Shown: positions 43,254-54,755, counted from the first letter of the stretch. The stretch: DNA of 64,000 nt from Streptomyces marianii (GCF_005795905.1 NZ_VAWE01000001.1:1922001-1986000), one strand, 5' to 3'. Numbers and translations: made by a program. Notes: generated by a model not told the origin, from the sequence alone.

Positions 43254-43997
43254 TCAGACGACCACGTCGACGAGCATGAAGGCCGCCACCCCCAGCAGGG
43301 CGAAGGCGAAGGCCCGTTGCAGGGCCTGGCCGGTGATCCTCGCGGCGAGGCGCTTCCCGTCCCAGGCACCGAGGACCGCGGCTCCGGTGAACGGGGCGAT
43401 CACCTCCCAGCGCAGGTCCCCGCCGGTTCCGGTCCGCGCGGTGAGCGCGGCCAGCGAATTGACGGTGATGACCAGCAGGCTCGTGCCCACTGCCTGCTTC
43501 ATCCGCAGACCGAGGACCCCCACCAGAGCCGGGACGGCGAGGAACCCGCCACCGACGCCGAGGAAGCCCGTCACGGCTCCCAGCCCGGCCCCCGCTCCCG
43601 CCGCCCTGGCGGGACGTATCCGCTCCGGCGGCGGGGAGTTCGCGGGTCGCAGCATGCGCAGGGCGGCCAGCGCGGCGATGACCGCGAAGGCGGCGGTGAG
43701 CACCTCTGCCGGGAGGCGACCCGCGACCGCTCCGGCGAGGAACGCCGGCAGGATGCCCGCGGCCGCGAACAGCGTCCCGGTCTTCCATACGGCGTTGCCG
43801 TCTCTCGCGTGGGCGTAGAGGGCGGCGGCCGAGGTAGCGGTGACGATGACCAGGCTCGCGGTGGTCGCCGACGCGGGCGAGAACCCCAGCAGGTAGATCA
43901 GTGCGGGGACCGCGAGCACGCTGCCACCGCCGCCGAGGGCGCCGAGGGCCAGGCCGATGACGGCCCCGGCGATCAGGGCGAGGATCAGGGTGCTCAC
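43254..43997 (-). CDS. TauE/SafE-family sulfite/sulfur exporter
   Basis: The 247-residue protein has eight membrane helices in two repeats, each with the TauE glycine motif (LALGALGGGGSVLAVPALIYLLGFSP and TGFLGVGGGFLAVPALVGVLGLRMKQAVGTSL). Members export sulfite, sulfoacetate or thiosulfate; in CstR regulons TauE accompanies persulfide oxidation and removes the product. The GTG start overlaps the stop of the rhodanese gene (GTGA), so it is coupled to it. Confidence 0.9.
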   Translation of the reverse strand: MSTLILALIAGAVIGLALGALGGGGSVLAVPALIYLLGFSPASATTASLVIVTATSAAALYAHARDGNAVWKTGTLFAAAGILPAFLAGAVAGRLPAEVLTAAFAVIAALAALRMLRPANSPPPERIRPARAAGAGAGLGAVTGFLGVGGGFLAVPALVGVLGLRMKQAVGTSLLVITVNSLAALTARTGTGGDLRWEVIAPFTGAAVLGAWDGKRLAARITGQALQRAFAFALLGVAAFMLVDVVV

Positions 43998-44359
43998 GCT
44001 ATCGAGCCGCTGTTCCCGCGATGGTCGACCACCGGGAATCCGGCGGCGGCCCACGCGTCCATGCCGCCCTCGACGTCCGTCGCGTCCGCACCCCGTTCCG
44101 TCAGGAGCTTCGCGGCCTGCTGCGAGCGGTGCCCGCTCCGGCAGATCACCACCAGCGGACGGCTCTGCGCGGAGGTGGGCAGTGCCGCGCCCGCGGCCAG
44201 CCGGGTCAGCGGGGCGTGCACGGCACCCGGGGCGTGCCCGGCCTGCCACTCGGGCTTCTCCCGCACGTCCAGCAGGACGGCTTCCGGCCGGTCCCCACTG
44301 GTGCGGGTGCGGGCCTCGTCCACGGACAGGCGCGGTGCACTCCTACGGAAGAGGAACAT
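43994..44359 (-). CDS. Single-domain rhodanese
   Basis: The protein of about 121 residues is one rhodanese domain (VLLDVREKPEWQAGHAPGAVHAPL) with catalytic C73 in VVICRSGHRSQQ. It should carry sulfane sulfur between the persulfide dioxygenase and acceptors. Start ATG (MFLFRRSAP) is preferred over a GTG four codons upstream because AAGG is ten bases ahead. Coupled to the TauE gene by a four-base overlap and about 95 bases behind the MBL-rhodanese gene, so all three are likely one operon. Confidence 0.88.
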   Translation of the reverse strand: MFLFRRSAPRLSVDEARTRTSGDRPEAVLLDVREKPEWQAGHAPGAVHAPLTRLAAGAALPTSAQSRPLVVICRSGHRSQQAAKLLTERGADATDVEGGMDAWAAAGFPVVDHRGNSGSIA

Positions 44360-44455
44360 CGTCCACTTCACCCTTCTCTCTGTCTTCTTGTGCGGTCTTC
44401 TTGCTCAGGCGCCTTGTTCCGGTGCCCCGTTCGGGCGCGCCGGGCCCTGCCCGGT

Positions 44456-45823
44456 TCAGCCGGTGACGACGGTCAGCCCGGCCTCGGCGGCGGCGTCGAA
44501 GCCGTCGTCCACGGCCACCACCCGCCGTCCGGCGGCGTCCAGCACCGAGGCGGCGATACCGGCGCGCATGCCGCCGGCGCAGTGCACCCAGACCGTGCCG
44601 TCGGGCACCTCACCGAGGCGGCGGTGCAGCTGGTGGATCGGGATGTGGACCGATCCCGCTATCCGGCCTTCGGCGTGCTCGGAGTCGCGGCGCACGTCGA
44701 GCACGACGATCCCGTTCCCGCCCTGCCCGTTCCGCTCGGCGAGTTGCGCGAACGTGGCACGGGGGAAGGACGCGGGGCTCTCGCCGTCGCGGAGCCAGTC
44801 ACCGGGACCGCCGGTCGCGGCGGCGGCCGGGCGGTCGATGCCGACGCGCACCAGTTCCCGCTGAGCGGCGGCCAGTTGCCCGGCCGTGTCGGCGAGCAGG
44901 GTGACCGGCTTGCCCCACGGGATCATCCAGGCGAGGTAGGTGGCGAGCTTGCCGTCCGCTTCGAAGTTGAACGAACCGGCGACGTGCCCCTCGGCGAACG
45001 CGATCCGGTTCCGCAGGTCCACCACCCACTCTCCGGCCGCGAGCCGTGCGGCGATCTCGGCCGGGTCGGCGACCGCGGGCGGGGTCAGGTCGACGGGGGC
45101 GGGGCCTGCGGCGTTGGCCGGACCCATGTGGGCGTAGTAGGCGGGCACGTCCTCGAGTCCTGCGAGCAGGTCGGCGACGAAGGTCTCCACATCGGCGGTG
45201 AGAGCCGTGTTGGCGACCTTCTCCTTGCCGATGGTCGTGGCGTCGCCTTCGGCCTGCGCGGACGAGCAGAAGCTGCCGAACCCGTGCGTGGGCAGAACCG
45301 CCGTGTCGTCCGGCAGGGCGTCGGCGAGGCGGTGTGCGGAGGCGTGCTGGGCGCGGGCCAGCCGTTCGGTCAGGCGGGGCTCGACGAGATCCGGACGGCC
45401 CACCGTGCCGATGAGCAGGGAGCCGCCGGTGAAGGCGGCGACCGGGTGCCCCTCCACCCCGAGGACGTACGCGGTGTGATGGGGCGTGTGCCCGGGCGTC
45501 GCGACGGCCGTCAGGGTCAGGCCCGTGTCGACGTCGACGGTGTCGCCGTCGACGACCGGGGTCCGGGTGAACGAGACCCGCGCACCGGCCGGCACGAGAT
45601 AGGCGGCTCCGGTGATGCGTGCGAGTTCCAGGCCGCCGGTGACGTAGTCGTTGTGGAGGTGCGTCTCCACCACATGGGATATGCGCACTCCCCGCCGGGC
45701 GGCGGCGGCGAGCACCTGGTCGACGTCACGGGGTGGGTCCACCGCCACCGCCGCCCGCTCGCCGCCGGCGAGGTAGCTGCGGTTGCCCAGGCCCTCGAGC
45801 TCGATCGTGTCAACGAAGAACAC
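44456..45823 (-). CDS. Metallo-beta-lactamase/rhodanese fusion (persulfide dioxygenase-sulfurtransferase, CstB/BlhR type)
   Basis: The 455-residue protein begins with an ETHE1-like metallo-beta-lactamase (T-H55-L-H57-N-D59-Y60 ... ATPGHTPHHTAYVL ... GTVGRPDLVE ... PTHGFGSFCSS), the persulfide dioxygenase core with iron. Two rhodanese domains follow: about 260-350, where the catalytic Cys is replaced (LLADTAGQ), and about 360-455 with C415 in VHCAGGMRAG. It should oxidise protein or low-molecular-weight persulfides to sulfite or thiosulfate. GTG start with AAAGGAG seven bases ahead. Expressed from the promoter that holds two CstR-type operators. Confidence 0.92.
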   Translation of the reverse strand: MFFVDTIELEGLGNRSYLAGGERAAVAVDPPRDVDQVLAAAARRGVRISHVVETHLHNDYVTGGLELARITGAAYLVPAGARVSFTRTPVVDGDTVDVDTGLTLTAVATPGHTPHHTAYVLGVEGHPVAAFTGGSLLIGTVGRPDLVEPRLTERLARAQHASAHRLADALPDDTAVLPTHGFGSFCSSAQAEGDATTIGKEKVANTALTADVETFVADLLAGLEDVPAYYAHMGPANAAGPAPVDLTPPAVADPAEIAARLAAGEWVVDLRNRIAFAEGHVAGSFNFEADGKLATYLAWMIPWGKPVTLLADTAGQLAAAQRELVRVGIDRPAAAATGGPGDWLRDGESPASFPRATFAQLAERNGQGGNGIVVLDVRRDSEHAEGRIAGSVHIPIHQLHRRLGEVPDGTVWVHCAGGMRAGIAASVLDAAGRRVVAVDDGFDAAAEAGLTVVTG

Positions 45824-45848
45824 CGGGATACTCCTTTCGCGTGGAAAT

Positions 45849-45862
45849 TACCCCCAGGGGTA
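45849..45862. promoter_or_regulatory. CsoR/CstR-type operator 2
   Basis: TACCCC-CA-GGGGTA, same palindrome as the site before the repressor gene, lies 26 bases upstream of the MBL-rhodanese start, over its promoter. Confidence 0.85.
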
Positions 45863-45881
45863 TTACACTCACCCTAACCTT

Positions 45882-45895
45882 TACCCCCGGGGGTA
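45882..45895. promoter_or_regulatory. CsoR/CstR-type operator 3
   Basis: TACCCCCGGGGGTA, a perfect 14-base palindrome 33 bases from site 2 (about three helical turns), followed by TATATTT. It is placed to control the divergent DUF302 gene and, with site 2, the MBL-rhodanese gene. Confidence 0.85.
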
Positions 45896-45974
45896 TATTT
45901 CACCGAGTGGCAGAGGTCACATGGCAGCGCACCCGCCGGGTACCCCGGCCGTACCGGAAACGAGGTGGAAGACC

Positions 45975-46373
45975 GTGTCCTACGAACGGACCGTGACGCT
46001 GAAGGCACCGTTCGAGCAGGTGCAGCAGGCCGTCCGGCAGGCCCTGGCCGAGCAGGGCTTCGGCGTCCTGACCGAGATCGACGTACAGGCGACCCTCAAG
46101 GCCAGGCTCGACCACGACATGGAGCGGTACCTGATCCTCGGCGCCTGCAACCCGCCCCTGGCACGCCAGGCCCTGGAGGCCGACCGTTCCGTCGGGCTCC
46201 TGCTGCCCTGCAACGTCGTCGTCCGGGCCGACGGCGACCAGGTCGTCGTGGAGGCCCTCGACCCCGGCGCCATGGTCGCCCTCACCGGCCTGGACGCCAT
46301 GGCACCCGTCGCGCGTGAGGCCACCCGCCGTCTCGACGCGGCCCTCTCCTCCCTCAATGCCGCGGGCGCATGA
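45975..46373 (+). CDS. DUF302 family protein
   Basis: The 132-residue protein matches DUF302 (KAPFEQVQQAVRQALAEQGFGVLTEIDVQATLKARLDHDMERYLILGACNPPLARQALEADRSVGLLLPCNVVVRADGDQVVVEALDP), including the conserved GACNPPLA segment with its Cys. The family has no assigned reaction, but members are frequent beside rhodaneses and CsoR-like regulators. GAGGTGGAAG precedes the GTG; an ATG 18 codons upstream is an alternative. The shared operator pair makes it a likely member of the CstR-like regulon. Confidence 0.85.
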   Translation: MSYERTVTLKAPFEQVQQAVRQALAEQGFGVLTEIDVQATLKARLDHDMERYLILGACNPPLARQALEADRSVGLLLPCNVVVRADGDQVVVEALDPGAMVALTGLDAMAPVAREATRRLDAALSSLNAAGA

Positions 46374-46590
46374 CGGCCGAGCCCGCAGCGCGCGAGGTCC
46401 CGCGACGACGGCCCGTCCAGGGCCGGCGTCATCGCCGCAGCCGGTCCCCCGCCACCCGTGGGCGGGGACGGGTCCACCCGGCGCCGGTGCCGCCGGCACC
46501 GTGCCTGTGGCACGAACCCGGCGAGCGCCGTCGCGCAGGGTGCCGCGCCGGCGGTCGGGCGGCAGGGCGCGCGGAGGCCGCCGGTCGACC

Positions 46591-47178
46591 TCACCGGCGG
46601 ACGGCGCGGACCACCGTGTCCAGTGCCACCTCCTGCCCCACCGGGCGGCGTGCGACCTCGGCCACGACGACATCGGCACACGGTTCCCACGCCGCCCTGA
46701 CCTGCTCCAGGCTGGAGAGCACCCGCGGATCCTGCGGCCCGCCCGTCCCCTGGGTGAGGTTGGCGACGTCGTGGCCGACCAGGAGCAGCGTTCCCCCGGG
46801 CCGTGCGGCCCTGCCCGCGGCTTCCAGGACCCCCGCCATGTCCTGCCGGGGGAGTTGGAGGTAGGACAGGAGGACCAGGTCGTACGCGGCCTCTTCGGCG
46901 GTGTACCGGGTGACGTCGGCGACCTCGGCCCGCACCTCCGCCTGCCGCACGTCCGCCGCGTCGGCGATACGCCGGACGGCGACCGGTGAGAAGTCGACGG
47001 CGTCCACGCGCCAGCCGCGGCCGGCCAGCCACAGGGCGTTGCGCCCCTCCCCCGCGGCCAGGTCCAGGGCCCGGCCGGGGGACAGCCCGGACGTCTCCCT
47101 GACCACCCACCTGTCGGGTTCGGCCGGCCACACGCGTTCCGACGCCCTGTACCGCTCGTCCCAGGCGTTCGCGTCCAT
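46591..47178 (-). CDS. SAM-dependent class I methyltransferase
   Basis: The 195-residue protein has the class I motif I ALDLAAGEGRNALWLAGRGWRVDAVDFSPVAV, motif II-like AAYDLVLLSYLQLP and RPGGTLLLVGHD. The N-terminal WDERYRASERVWPAEPDRWV is shared with TehB/thiopurine-like methyltransferases used in metalloid resistance. Substrate unknown. GGAGG six bases before the ATG. Confidence 0.88.
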   Translation of the reverse strand: MDANAWDERYRASERVWPAEPDRWVVRETSGLSPGRALDLAAGEGRNALWLAGRGWRVDAVDFSPVAVRRIADAADVRQAEVRAEVADVTRYTAEEAAYDLVLLSYLQLPRQDMAGVLEAAGRAARPGGTLLLVGHDVANLTQGTGGPQDPRVLSSLEQVRAAWEPCADVVVAEVARRPVGQEVALDTVVRAVRR

Positions 47179-47508
47179 GTCCCGCCTCCTCGGGTCCCGG
47201 GCCGCCAGGGCGAGCCGGGTCGCGCGCCGGGTGCGGCCGTCCTCCTGCCGCCAAGCTACGCGTCCCGTCGCACGGAGCGCTCCGGAAGAAGCGGTCGAGG
47301 ACGCGAGAGGGGAGCTCGTCGTCGGGGATGGCACGCCGGTGCCGGCCACGCTCAGGAGCCGCCCACCCGACCTCCTGGTGCAGGATGAGGGTGCCCGTGC
47401 CGCCCGGGGACGGACTTCGGCGCAGCCGGCCCCTGCCCTACGAGGCGGTCTCCTCGCCCCGGTACGGGGGCGCGGGCCCGTTTCCGCCCTCCTCTTGCGT
47501 GAATCCGC
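47179..47508. other. Intergenic, nothing recognised
   Basis: No gene is supported. It should hold the methyltransferase promoter and the end of the P-type ATPase transcript. Confidence 0.4.
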
Positions 47509-50031
<2,523 letters not shown>

Positions 50032-50429
50032 GGCGCCCTCCCTCCGTGGGCCGGTCGTTCAGCGGTGCCGACCGCGACATCACCTGGGCTCCTGAGTCCG
50101 AAGCTACGCCTCTCCCCGGGGGTGGCAAGGCGGCGACGCGGGGACGGAAAACCGCTCACCGGGCAGTGGCCGCGCCCCCGCCTGGAACACGAACACCCTG
50201 ATCACCGGCGGAATCGTGGACTCCCCCTCCCGGCACGGGCCGGACACGCCCGCGCTCCGGGGCGTCGACGGTGCACGGCCGACAGCCCCATGACGCACAC
50301 CCAGCCCTCCGGCAGCTTCGCGGCCACGCTCGCCGGCCGCGTGGGGTCGGGCCGGAGCCACTGACAGCCGGGGCGCCGCAGAGCAGATCCCGGAGTCTCG
50401 GCTATCTTCGACGGCGGAGGTGGGTGCAA
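50032..50429. other. Divergent spacer between P1B ATPase and DUF6153 genes
   Basis: No gene is supported. A CCCCGGGGG core near 50107-50120 recalls a CsoR operator but lacks TA ends, so it is not called as one. Confidence 0.4.
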
Positions 50430-50906
50430 GTGCAGCAGTGCACACGAGCGGTGGGCGTCGCAGCGCGTCTCCTGCTCGTCGTGGTGCTGGCACTCGGTGT
50501 GTTCATCATGCACACCGTGGGTCACCCCGGCGACGGCTCCGCGACGGGGACGGCCTCCCCCTCGCACATGACGAGCATGGTCGGGATGCCCGCGCACGGC
50601 CACGAGCACGGCGCGGACGTCGTCCCCGACACGGGGCCGCCCCCGGCTCCACGCGCTGCGGACGCGGCCGCCGGACCGGAGCAGGCCTTCGGCCCCGCGC
50701 CGGCGGACGTACCCGGTACGGCGATGGACATGGCCTCGCTGTGTCTGGCCGTCCTCGGCTCCTGGGCTCTGGCCGGGCTGCTGCACGCCGTGTTCGTGGG
50801 GCGACGCGACCTGTTCGCGAGGCTCGCCACCAGGGTTCTCGCAGCCGCGCGCCCCGATCCCCCGAGAGCTCCCGACCTCGCCCAACTGTCGATTCTGCGG
50901 ATCTAG
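50430..50906 (+). CDS. DUF6153 family membrane protein
   Basis: The protein of about 158 residues has an N-terminal membrane helix (RLLLVVVLALGVFIMHTVGH), a His/Met-rich outer loop (SPSHMTSMVGMPAHGHEHGADVV) and a second helix (MDMASLCLAVLGSWALAGLLHAVFV). It matches DUF6153, found next to copper genes in Streptomyces; His and Met clusters could bind copper outside the membrane. GTG at 50430 is used since GGAGG is nine bases upstream; GTG six bases earlier is possible. Confidence 0.82.
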   Translation: MQQCTRAVGVAARLLLVVVLALGVFIMHTVGHPGDGSATGTASPSHMTSMVGMPAHGHEHGADVVPDTGPPPAPRAADAAAGPEQAFGPAPADVPGTAMDMASLCLAVLGSWALAGLLHAVFVGRRDLFARLATRVLAAARPDPPRAPDLAQLSILRI

Positions 50907-50998
50907 GCCGAATCTCCCGCGCAGGGGGCCATCGGCTCTGCCCTGCCGTCACGCCTACGCATCCACACGCACGATCGACACCACGAGGTACCCGGAAC

Positions 50999-51628
50999 AT
51001 GACCGCGTTCAAGCCTTCCTTCCGTATGCCCCCGCACCGCCGTGTCGCGGTGGTGGGAGCCGTCGCCGCCGGCGCCCTGCTGCTCACCGCCTGCGGCGGC
51101 GACGGCAGCGACTCCCCCGCTTCCCCGCCGGCCAGGACCGCGGCTTCCACCGCGGACGCGTTCAACGACGCGGACGTCGCATTCGCCCAGGGCATGATCC
51201 CGCACCACCAGCAGGCCGTGGAGATGGCCGAGCTGGCCGACGGCCGCGCGTCCGACCAGGAGATCAAGACCCTGACCGGGCAGATCGAGAACGCCCAGGA
51301 GCCCGAGATCCGGACCATGCGGTCGTGGCTCAGTGCCTGGGGCAAGCCGGAATCGCCCGGCACGGACCACGGCGCCGCCCACGGCGCCGGGGAGATGCCC
51401 GGGATGATGTCCGACGACGACATGGCCGCGCTCATGGCCGCCAAGGGCACGGACTTCGACCGCAAGTTCGCCCAGATGATGATCGACCACCACAACGGTG
51501 CCATCGAGATGGCGAAGGACGAGCAGGCCAAGGGCCGCAACGCCGCCGCCAGGAAGCTCGCCGACGAGGTCGTCAAGACCCAGTCCGCCGAGGTCGAGCA
51601 GATGCGGAGCATCCTCGACCGGCTCTGA
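50999..51628 (+). CDS. DUF305 lipoprotein
   Basis: The 209-residue protein has a lipoprotein signal with lipobox LTAC (C32) and two DUF305 halves (DVAFAQGMIPHHQQAVEMAELA and FDRKFAQMMIDHHNGAIEMAKDEQAKG), a four-helix ferritin-like/copper-binding fold with HH and Met pairs. It is exported and anchored to the outer face of the membrane. Members occur with copper export genes and bind metal via the HHxxAxxM segments. It precedes a second lipoprotein gene after a strong hairpin. Confidence 0.92.
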   Translation: MTAFKPSFRMPPHRRVAVVGAVAAGALLLTACGGDGSDSPASPPARTAASTADAFNDADVAFAQGMIPHHQQAVEMAELADGRASDQEIKTLTGQIENAQEPEIRTMRSWLSAWGKPESPGTDHGAAHGAGEMPGMMSDDDMAALMAAKGTDFDRKFAQMMIDHHNGAIEMAKDEQAKGRNAAARKLADEVVKTQSAEVEQMRSILDRL

Positions 51629-51636
51629 TCCGCACC

Positions 51637-51686
51637 GCGCGCACGCTGTTCCGGGCCTTCACGCAAGGCCCGGACAGCGTGCGCGC
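51637..51686 (+). terminator. Long hairpin between two lipoprotein genes
   Basis: A 22-bp stem with one bulge (GCGCGCACGCTGT...CCGGGCCTT) and a 5-base loop follows the DUF305 stop by nine bases and precedes the next ATG by about 40. It likely ends or attenuates the upstream transcript. Confidence 0.75.
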
Positions 51687-51724
51687 GCCCCACTCACCCC
51701 ATCCCTCGGCAGGACAAGAAGAAG

Positions 51725-52618
51725 ATGAAGCTCAGCATTCCCCATCGCCCACTGGCCGCCACCGCGGCCCTCGCCCTCGGACTCGTACTGACCGCCTGCG
51801 CCGGCGACAGCGACACCGGCACCGGCACCGGCACCGCTGCCGGGGAGACGTCCGCTTCGCTGCACGGCCACGTCCACGGGTTGGGCACGGACCCCGCCGA
51901 CGGCCGGCTCTACGTCGCCACCCACGAAGGCGTCTTCACGCCGGGCAAGGACGGCGCGGCCGAGCGGGTCGGCGCAAGCGCGGACGACTTCATGGGATTC
52001 ACCGTCGCCGAGGCGGGGACGTTCCTGGCCAGCGGCCACCCCGCCACCGGAACCGGCGGCCCCGCCAACCTCGGCCTGATCGAGAGCACCGACTCCGGCA
52101 AGACCTGGAAGACCCGCTCCCTGTCCGGCGAGGTCGACTTCCACGCCCTCGAGTACGCCCACGGCACCGTCTACGGCTACGACAGCACCAACGCGCTGCT
52201 GCGTGTCAGCAAGGACGGAACGGCCTGGGACGACCGCGCCCGCCTCCAGGCACTGGACATCGCCGTCAGCCCGGACAGCCCGGACACGGTCCTCGCCACC
52301 ACCGTCGACGGCGTCGCACAGAGCACCGACGGCGGAAGGACCTTCGCCAAGGGCCGGCAGCCGGCTATGGCGTTCCTCTCATGGCCGGAGTCCGGGGCTC
52401 TGTACGGGATCGACGACGCGGGCGGGCTCAGCCGCAGCGGCGACGGTGGCGCCACCTGGCAGCAGGCGGGCACCGTTCCCGGCGGACAGGCCCAGGCACT
52501 CACCGCGGTCGACGACCGGCACGTCCTCGCCGCCACACAGAGCGGCGTCTACGAGTCCCGGGACGGCGGAAGGACGTTCACCCAGCGGTTCACGGTCGAG
52601 GCCGGCGACGGCCACTGA
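51725..52618 (+). CDS. F510_1955-type beta-propeller (BNR/sialidase-like) lipoprotein
   Basis: The 297-residue protein has a lipobox LTAC (C25) and then a beta-propeller with BNR/Asp-box repeats (ESTDSGKTWKTRSLSG; QSTDGGRTFAKG; RSGDGGATWQQAG; ESRDGGRTFTQRF). The HGHVHGLGTDPADGRLYVATHEGVF start is the hallmark of this family, annotated as glycosyl hydrolase-like but without known substrate. His cluster HGHVHG may bind metal. It follows the DUF305 lipoprotein, an association repeated in actinobacterial copper regions. ATG with AAGAAG upstream. Confidence 0.88.
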   Translation: MKLSIPHRPLAATAALALGLVLTACAGDSDTGTGTGTAAGETSASLHGHVHGLGTDPADGRLYVATHEGVFTPGKDGAAERVGASADDFMGFTVAEAGTFLASGHPATGTGGPANLGLIESTDSGKTWKTRSLSGEVDFHALEYAHGTVYGYDSTNALLRVSKDGTAWDDRARLQALDIAVSPDSPDTVLATTVDGVAQSTDGGRTFAKGRQPAMAFLSWPESGALYGIDDAGGLSRSGDGGATWQQAGTVPGGQAQALTAVDDRHVLAATQSGVYESRDGGRTFTQRFTVEAGDGH

Positions 52619-53113
52619 CCCACACGGCCGGAAGGCTCCGCCGGAGCCGGTGCCGTGGGGCACTGCTCCGGCGGGGGCCTCGTCTCGGCCCGGCGGCGCC
52701 GGACGACGCGTACGGACAGCCGACGCGCACCCCGGCTCCGCCCAGGGGCCCGAGGCCCGCCACCGGCAGCGTTCGCCGTTGGGCGTTCCGGCAATCCGCG
52801 GCGCGCCAACGCAGTGCGCGGGCACGCCCCACCGCGCCGCCGGGTTCGCCGTTGACGTCGCGCCCGGGCCTCAGGCGGACCCTCGTGCGGACCACCAGCC
52901 GGTGAGGCGGCGGGCTACCAGAACGGTTGCGGCCGGCTCGTTCACGGCCTGCGTTTCGCAGCGTGCCGGGGTCGAAACCGCCGGGCGGGGCGATGAGTGC
53001 CACGTCGGCGTGCATGTTCTCCGCGTACCGCTCCTTGGCCATGGCGACCTCGGTGGTGCCCATGCAGAGGTCGGCGCAGCTGATGCCGGTGAGCAGCATG
53101 ACGGGAGTGATCA
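52619..53113. other. Scar region without intact gene
   Basis: Minus-strand codons from about 53110 to 52930 are coding-like (ITPVMLLTGISCADLCMGTTEVAMAKERYAENMHADVALIAPPGGF) and joined to the ABC ATPase fragment at 53113/53114, but I do not recognise the family. The remainder shows nothing. Confidence 0.45.
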
Positions 53114-53397
53114 AGCCCGGACCACGGCTCGTCCAGGACAAGCAGCCCGGGTTCCACCAGGAAGGCCTGGGCCGGCGCGACCTTCTGCGCGTTGCCCTTC
53201 GACAGGCTCCGAAGGGGGCGTGCTTGCCGCCCACCAGCGCGAGTCGGTCCAGTAGCCGACCGGCCCGCGCCGAGGCGACCGAGGTGGTCAGCCCGCGGAC
53301 ACGGCCCATGTGCGTCAGGTACGCCGCGGCCGACATGCGTTCGTCGGGGGAGAACCGGTCCGGGACGTACCCGACAACGGGCGGCCGGGCGGCCACC
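53114..53397 (-). pseudogene. Partial duplicate of an ABC ATPase gene (inverted copy)
   Basis: This stretch is nearly identical to 59367-59651 of the intact ABC ATPase on the other strand, from ARPPVVGYVPDRFSPDERM to LVLDEPWSGL. The C-run after GGKHAP is one base shorter, shifting the frame before the signature motif, and both flanks are unrelated. It lacks Walker A. A few substitutions show some age. Confidence 0.9.
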
Positions 53398-53459
53398 CTG
53401 TACGGGGGGCCGCCCAGCCGGTCGCCGGTGGTGGGGGTGGGGTTGCCGGGGAGGGGTGG

Positions 53460-54755
53460 TCAGGCCGCGGTGGTCTGTTCGGCGGGGGCCGGTTCGCGGG
53501 TGCGTTCCGCCCAGCGCACGACGTACGGCATGATCAGTCCGACGACCACGAAGACGGCGCCCATCACCAGCCATCCGGGGGCGCCCCAGGTGATGCAGAG
53601 CAGGCCCAGGACGGAGGGCGCCGCGGCGCTCGCGAAGCCGTGGCCGAGGCCGGACAGACCCGAGTACTGCCCCTGCGCGTGGCGTGGCGCGAGTCCGAAG
53701 CTCAGCTCGAACGAGGCGGCCGCGTGCCAGAGTTCACCGACCGTGTGGACCGCCACGCCCGTGACGATCACCACGGCGGCCAGCTTCCCCGACATCTCGC
53801 CCGTCGTCGCGATCAGCGCCATGCCCAGCAGGAAGGCGAGGCTGGCGCGGCGGACCGCCCGGGTGGCCGCCGTGTTGGTGTCGATGCCCCGGCTCGCCCG
53901 CACCTGGAAGCACACCACCAACATGGTGTTGACCAGCACGCACACGGAGACCAGCCAGCGCGGCGCGCTGCTCTCCTCCACGATCCACAGCGGCAGCGCG
54001 AACACCAGCACATAGCCCTGGAGGGACAGGATCCCGTCCAGCGCGGTGACCGTCACGAACGGGGTGTCCCGCAGCGCGATCCAGCGCCCCTGCCGTTCCG
54101 GCGCCTTGACGGGCGGGAGGGACGGCAGCCGGGAGATCACGGCGGCGCAGGCCACGAACGTCAGGGCGTTGCCCAGTACGAGGGCCAGATACGCGGCCCG
54201 GGTGTCCAACTGCACGGCGATGCCCGCCGCGACGCCGCCACTGGCGCCCGCGAGGTTGCTGAGCGCCCGCATGTAGGACCGGAACTTGGTCGGGTTGGGA
54301 CCGGCGAAGCCGCGTACCAGCGGTCCGCGCGCCGCCTGGCTGGCCGAGCTGGCGAGCTGGATCACGCAGACGACGATGACGAACAGCCAGAACGTGTGGA
54401 CGAACACCAGCGCGGCCATCGCCACGGCTTCCACACAGATGGTGATCAGGTAGGTCTCGCGCGGGCCCCGCCGGTCGGCGAGGTGCCCGACCGGGACCCC
54501 TGAGAGCAGACCGGCCAGGGCGGCTATGCCCATGCCGAGGCCGACCTGCGTCACGGACAGACCCACCGACCGGGTGAAGTAGAGCGCGGCACCGATCATG
54601 AACAGGCCGTTGCCGATCTCGTTCACGAAGGTGGCGAGGGCCAGGGTCCGCTTGGGGCCGCGCTCGGGGATCAGGCCCCGGGCGACCAGGCGGGACCCCA
54701 CTCGTGACGAGCCCTCGGCCGACGTGTCGTCGGATGGCTCGCTGTTCTTTTCCAT
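53460..54755 (-). CDS. MFS transporter
   Basis: The 431-residue protein has 12 membrane helices with the MFS loop 2-3 motif (GVPVGHLADRRGPRETYLI) and a central cytoplasmic loop (SLPPVKAPERQGRWIALRDTP). It resembles drug/metabolite exporters of the major facilitator superfamily. It follows, at 12 bases, the remains of a non-ribosomal peptide synthetase, so it could be the exporter of a lost peptide product; this is inference. Start ATG with GAGG nine bases ahead. Confidence 0.9.
   Translation of the reverse strand: MEKNSEPSDDTSAEGSSRVGSRLVARGLIPERGPKRTLALATFVNEIGNGLFMIGAALYFTRSVGLSVTQVGLGMGIAALAGLLSGVPVGHLADRRGPRETYLITICVEAVAMAALVFVHTFWLFVIVVCVIQLASSASQAARGPLVRGFAGPNPTKFRSYMRALSNLAGASGGVAAGIAVQLDTRAAYLALVLGNALTFVACAAVISRLPSLPPVKAPERQGRWIALRDTPFVTVTALDGILSLQGYVLVFALPLWIVEESSAPRWLVSVCVLVNTMLVVCFQVRASRGIDTNTAATRAVRRASLAFLLGMALIATTGEMSGKLAAVVIVTGVAVHTVGELWHAAASFELSFGLAPRHAQGQYSGLSGLGHGFASAAAPSVLGLLCITWGAPGWLVMGAVFVVVGLIMPYVVRWAERTREPAPAEQTTAA

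Noticed and set aside
50103..50122. CCCCGGGGG core upstream of the copper ATPase as a CsoR operator
   Set aside because: Flanks are CT and TGG in place of TA ends, and no CsoR gene is in the copper block; too weak to call.
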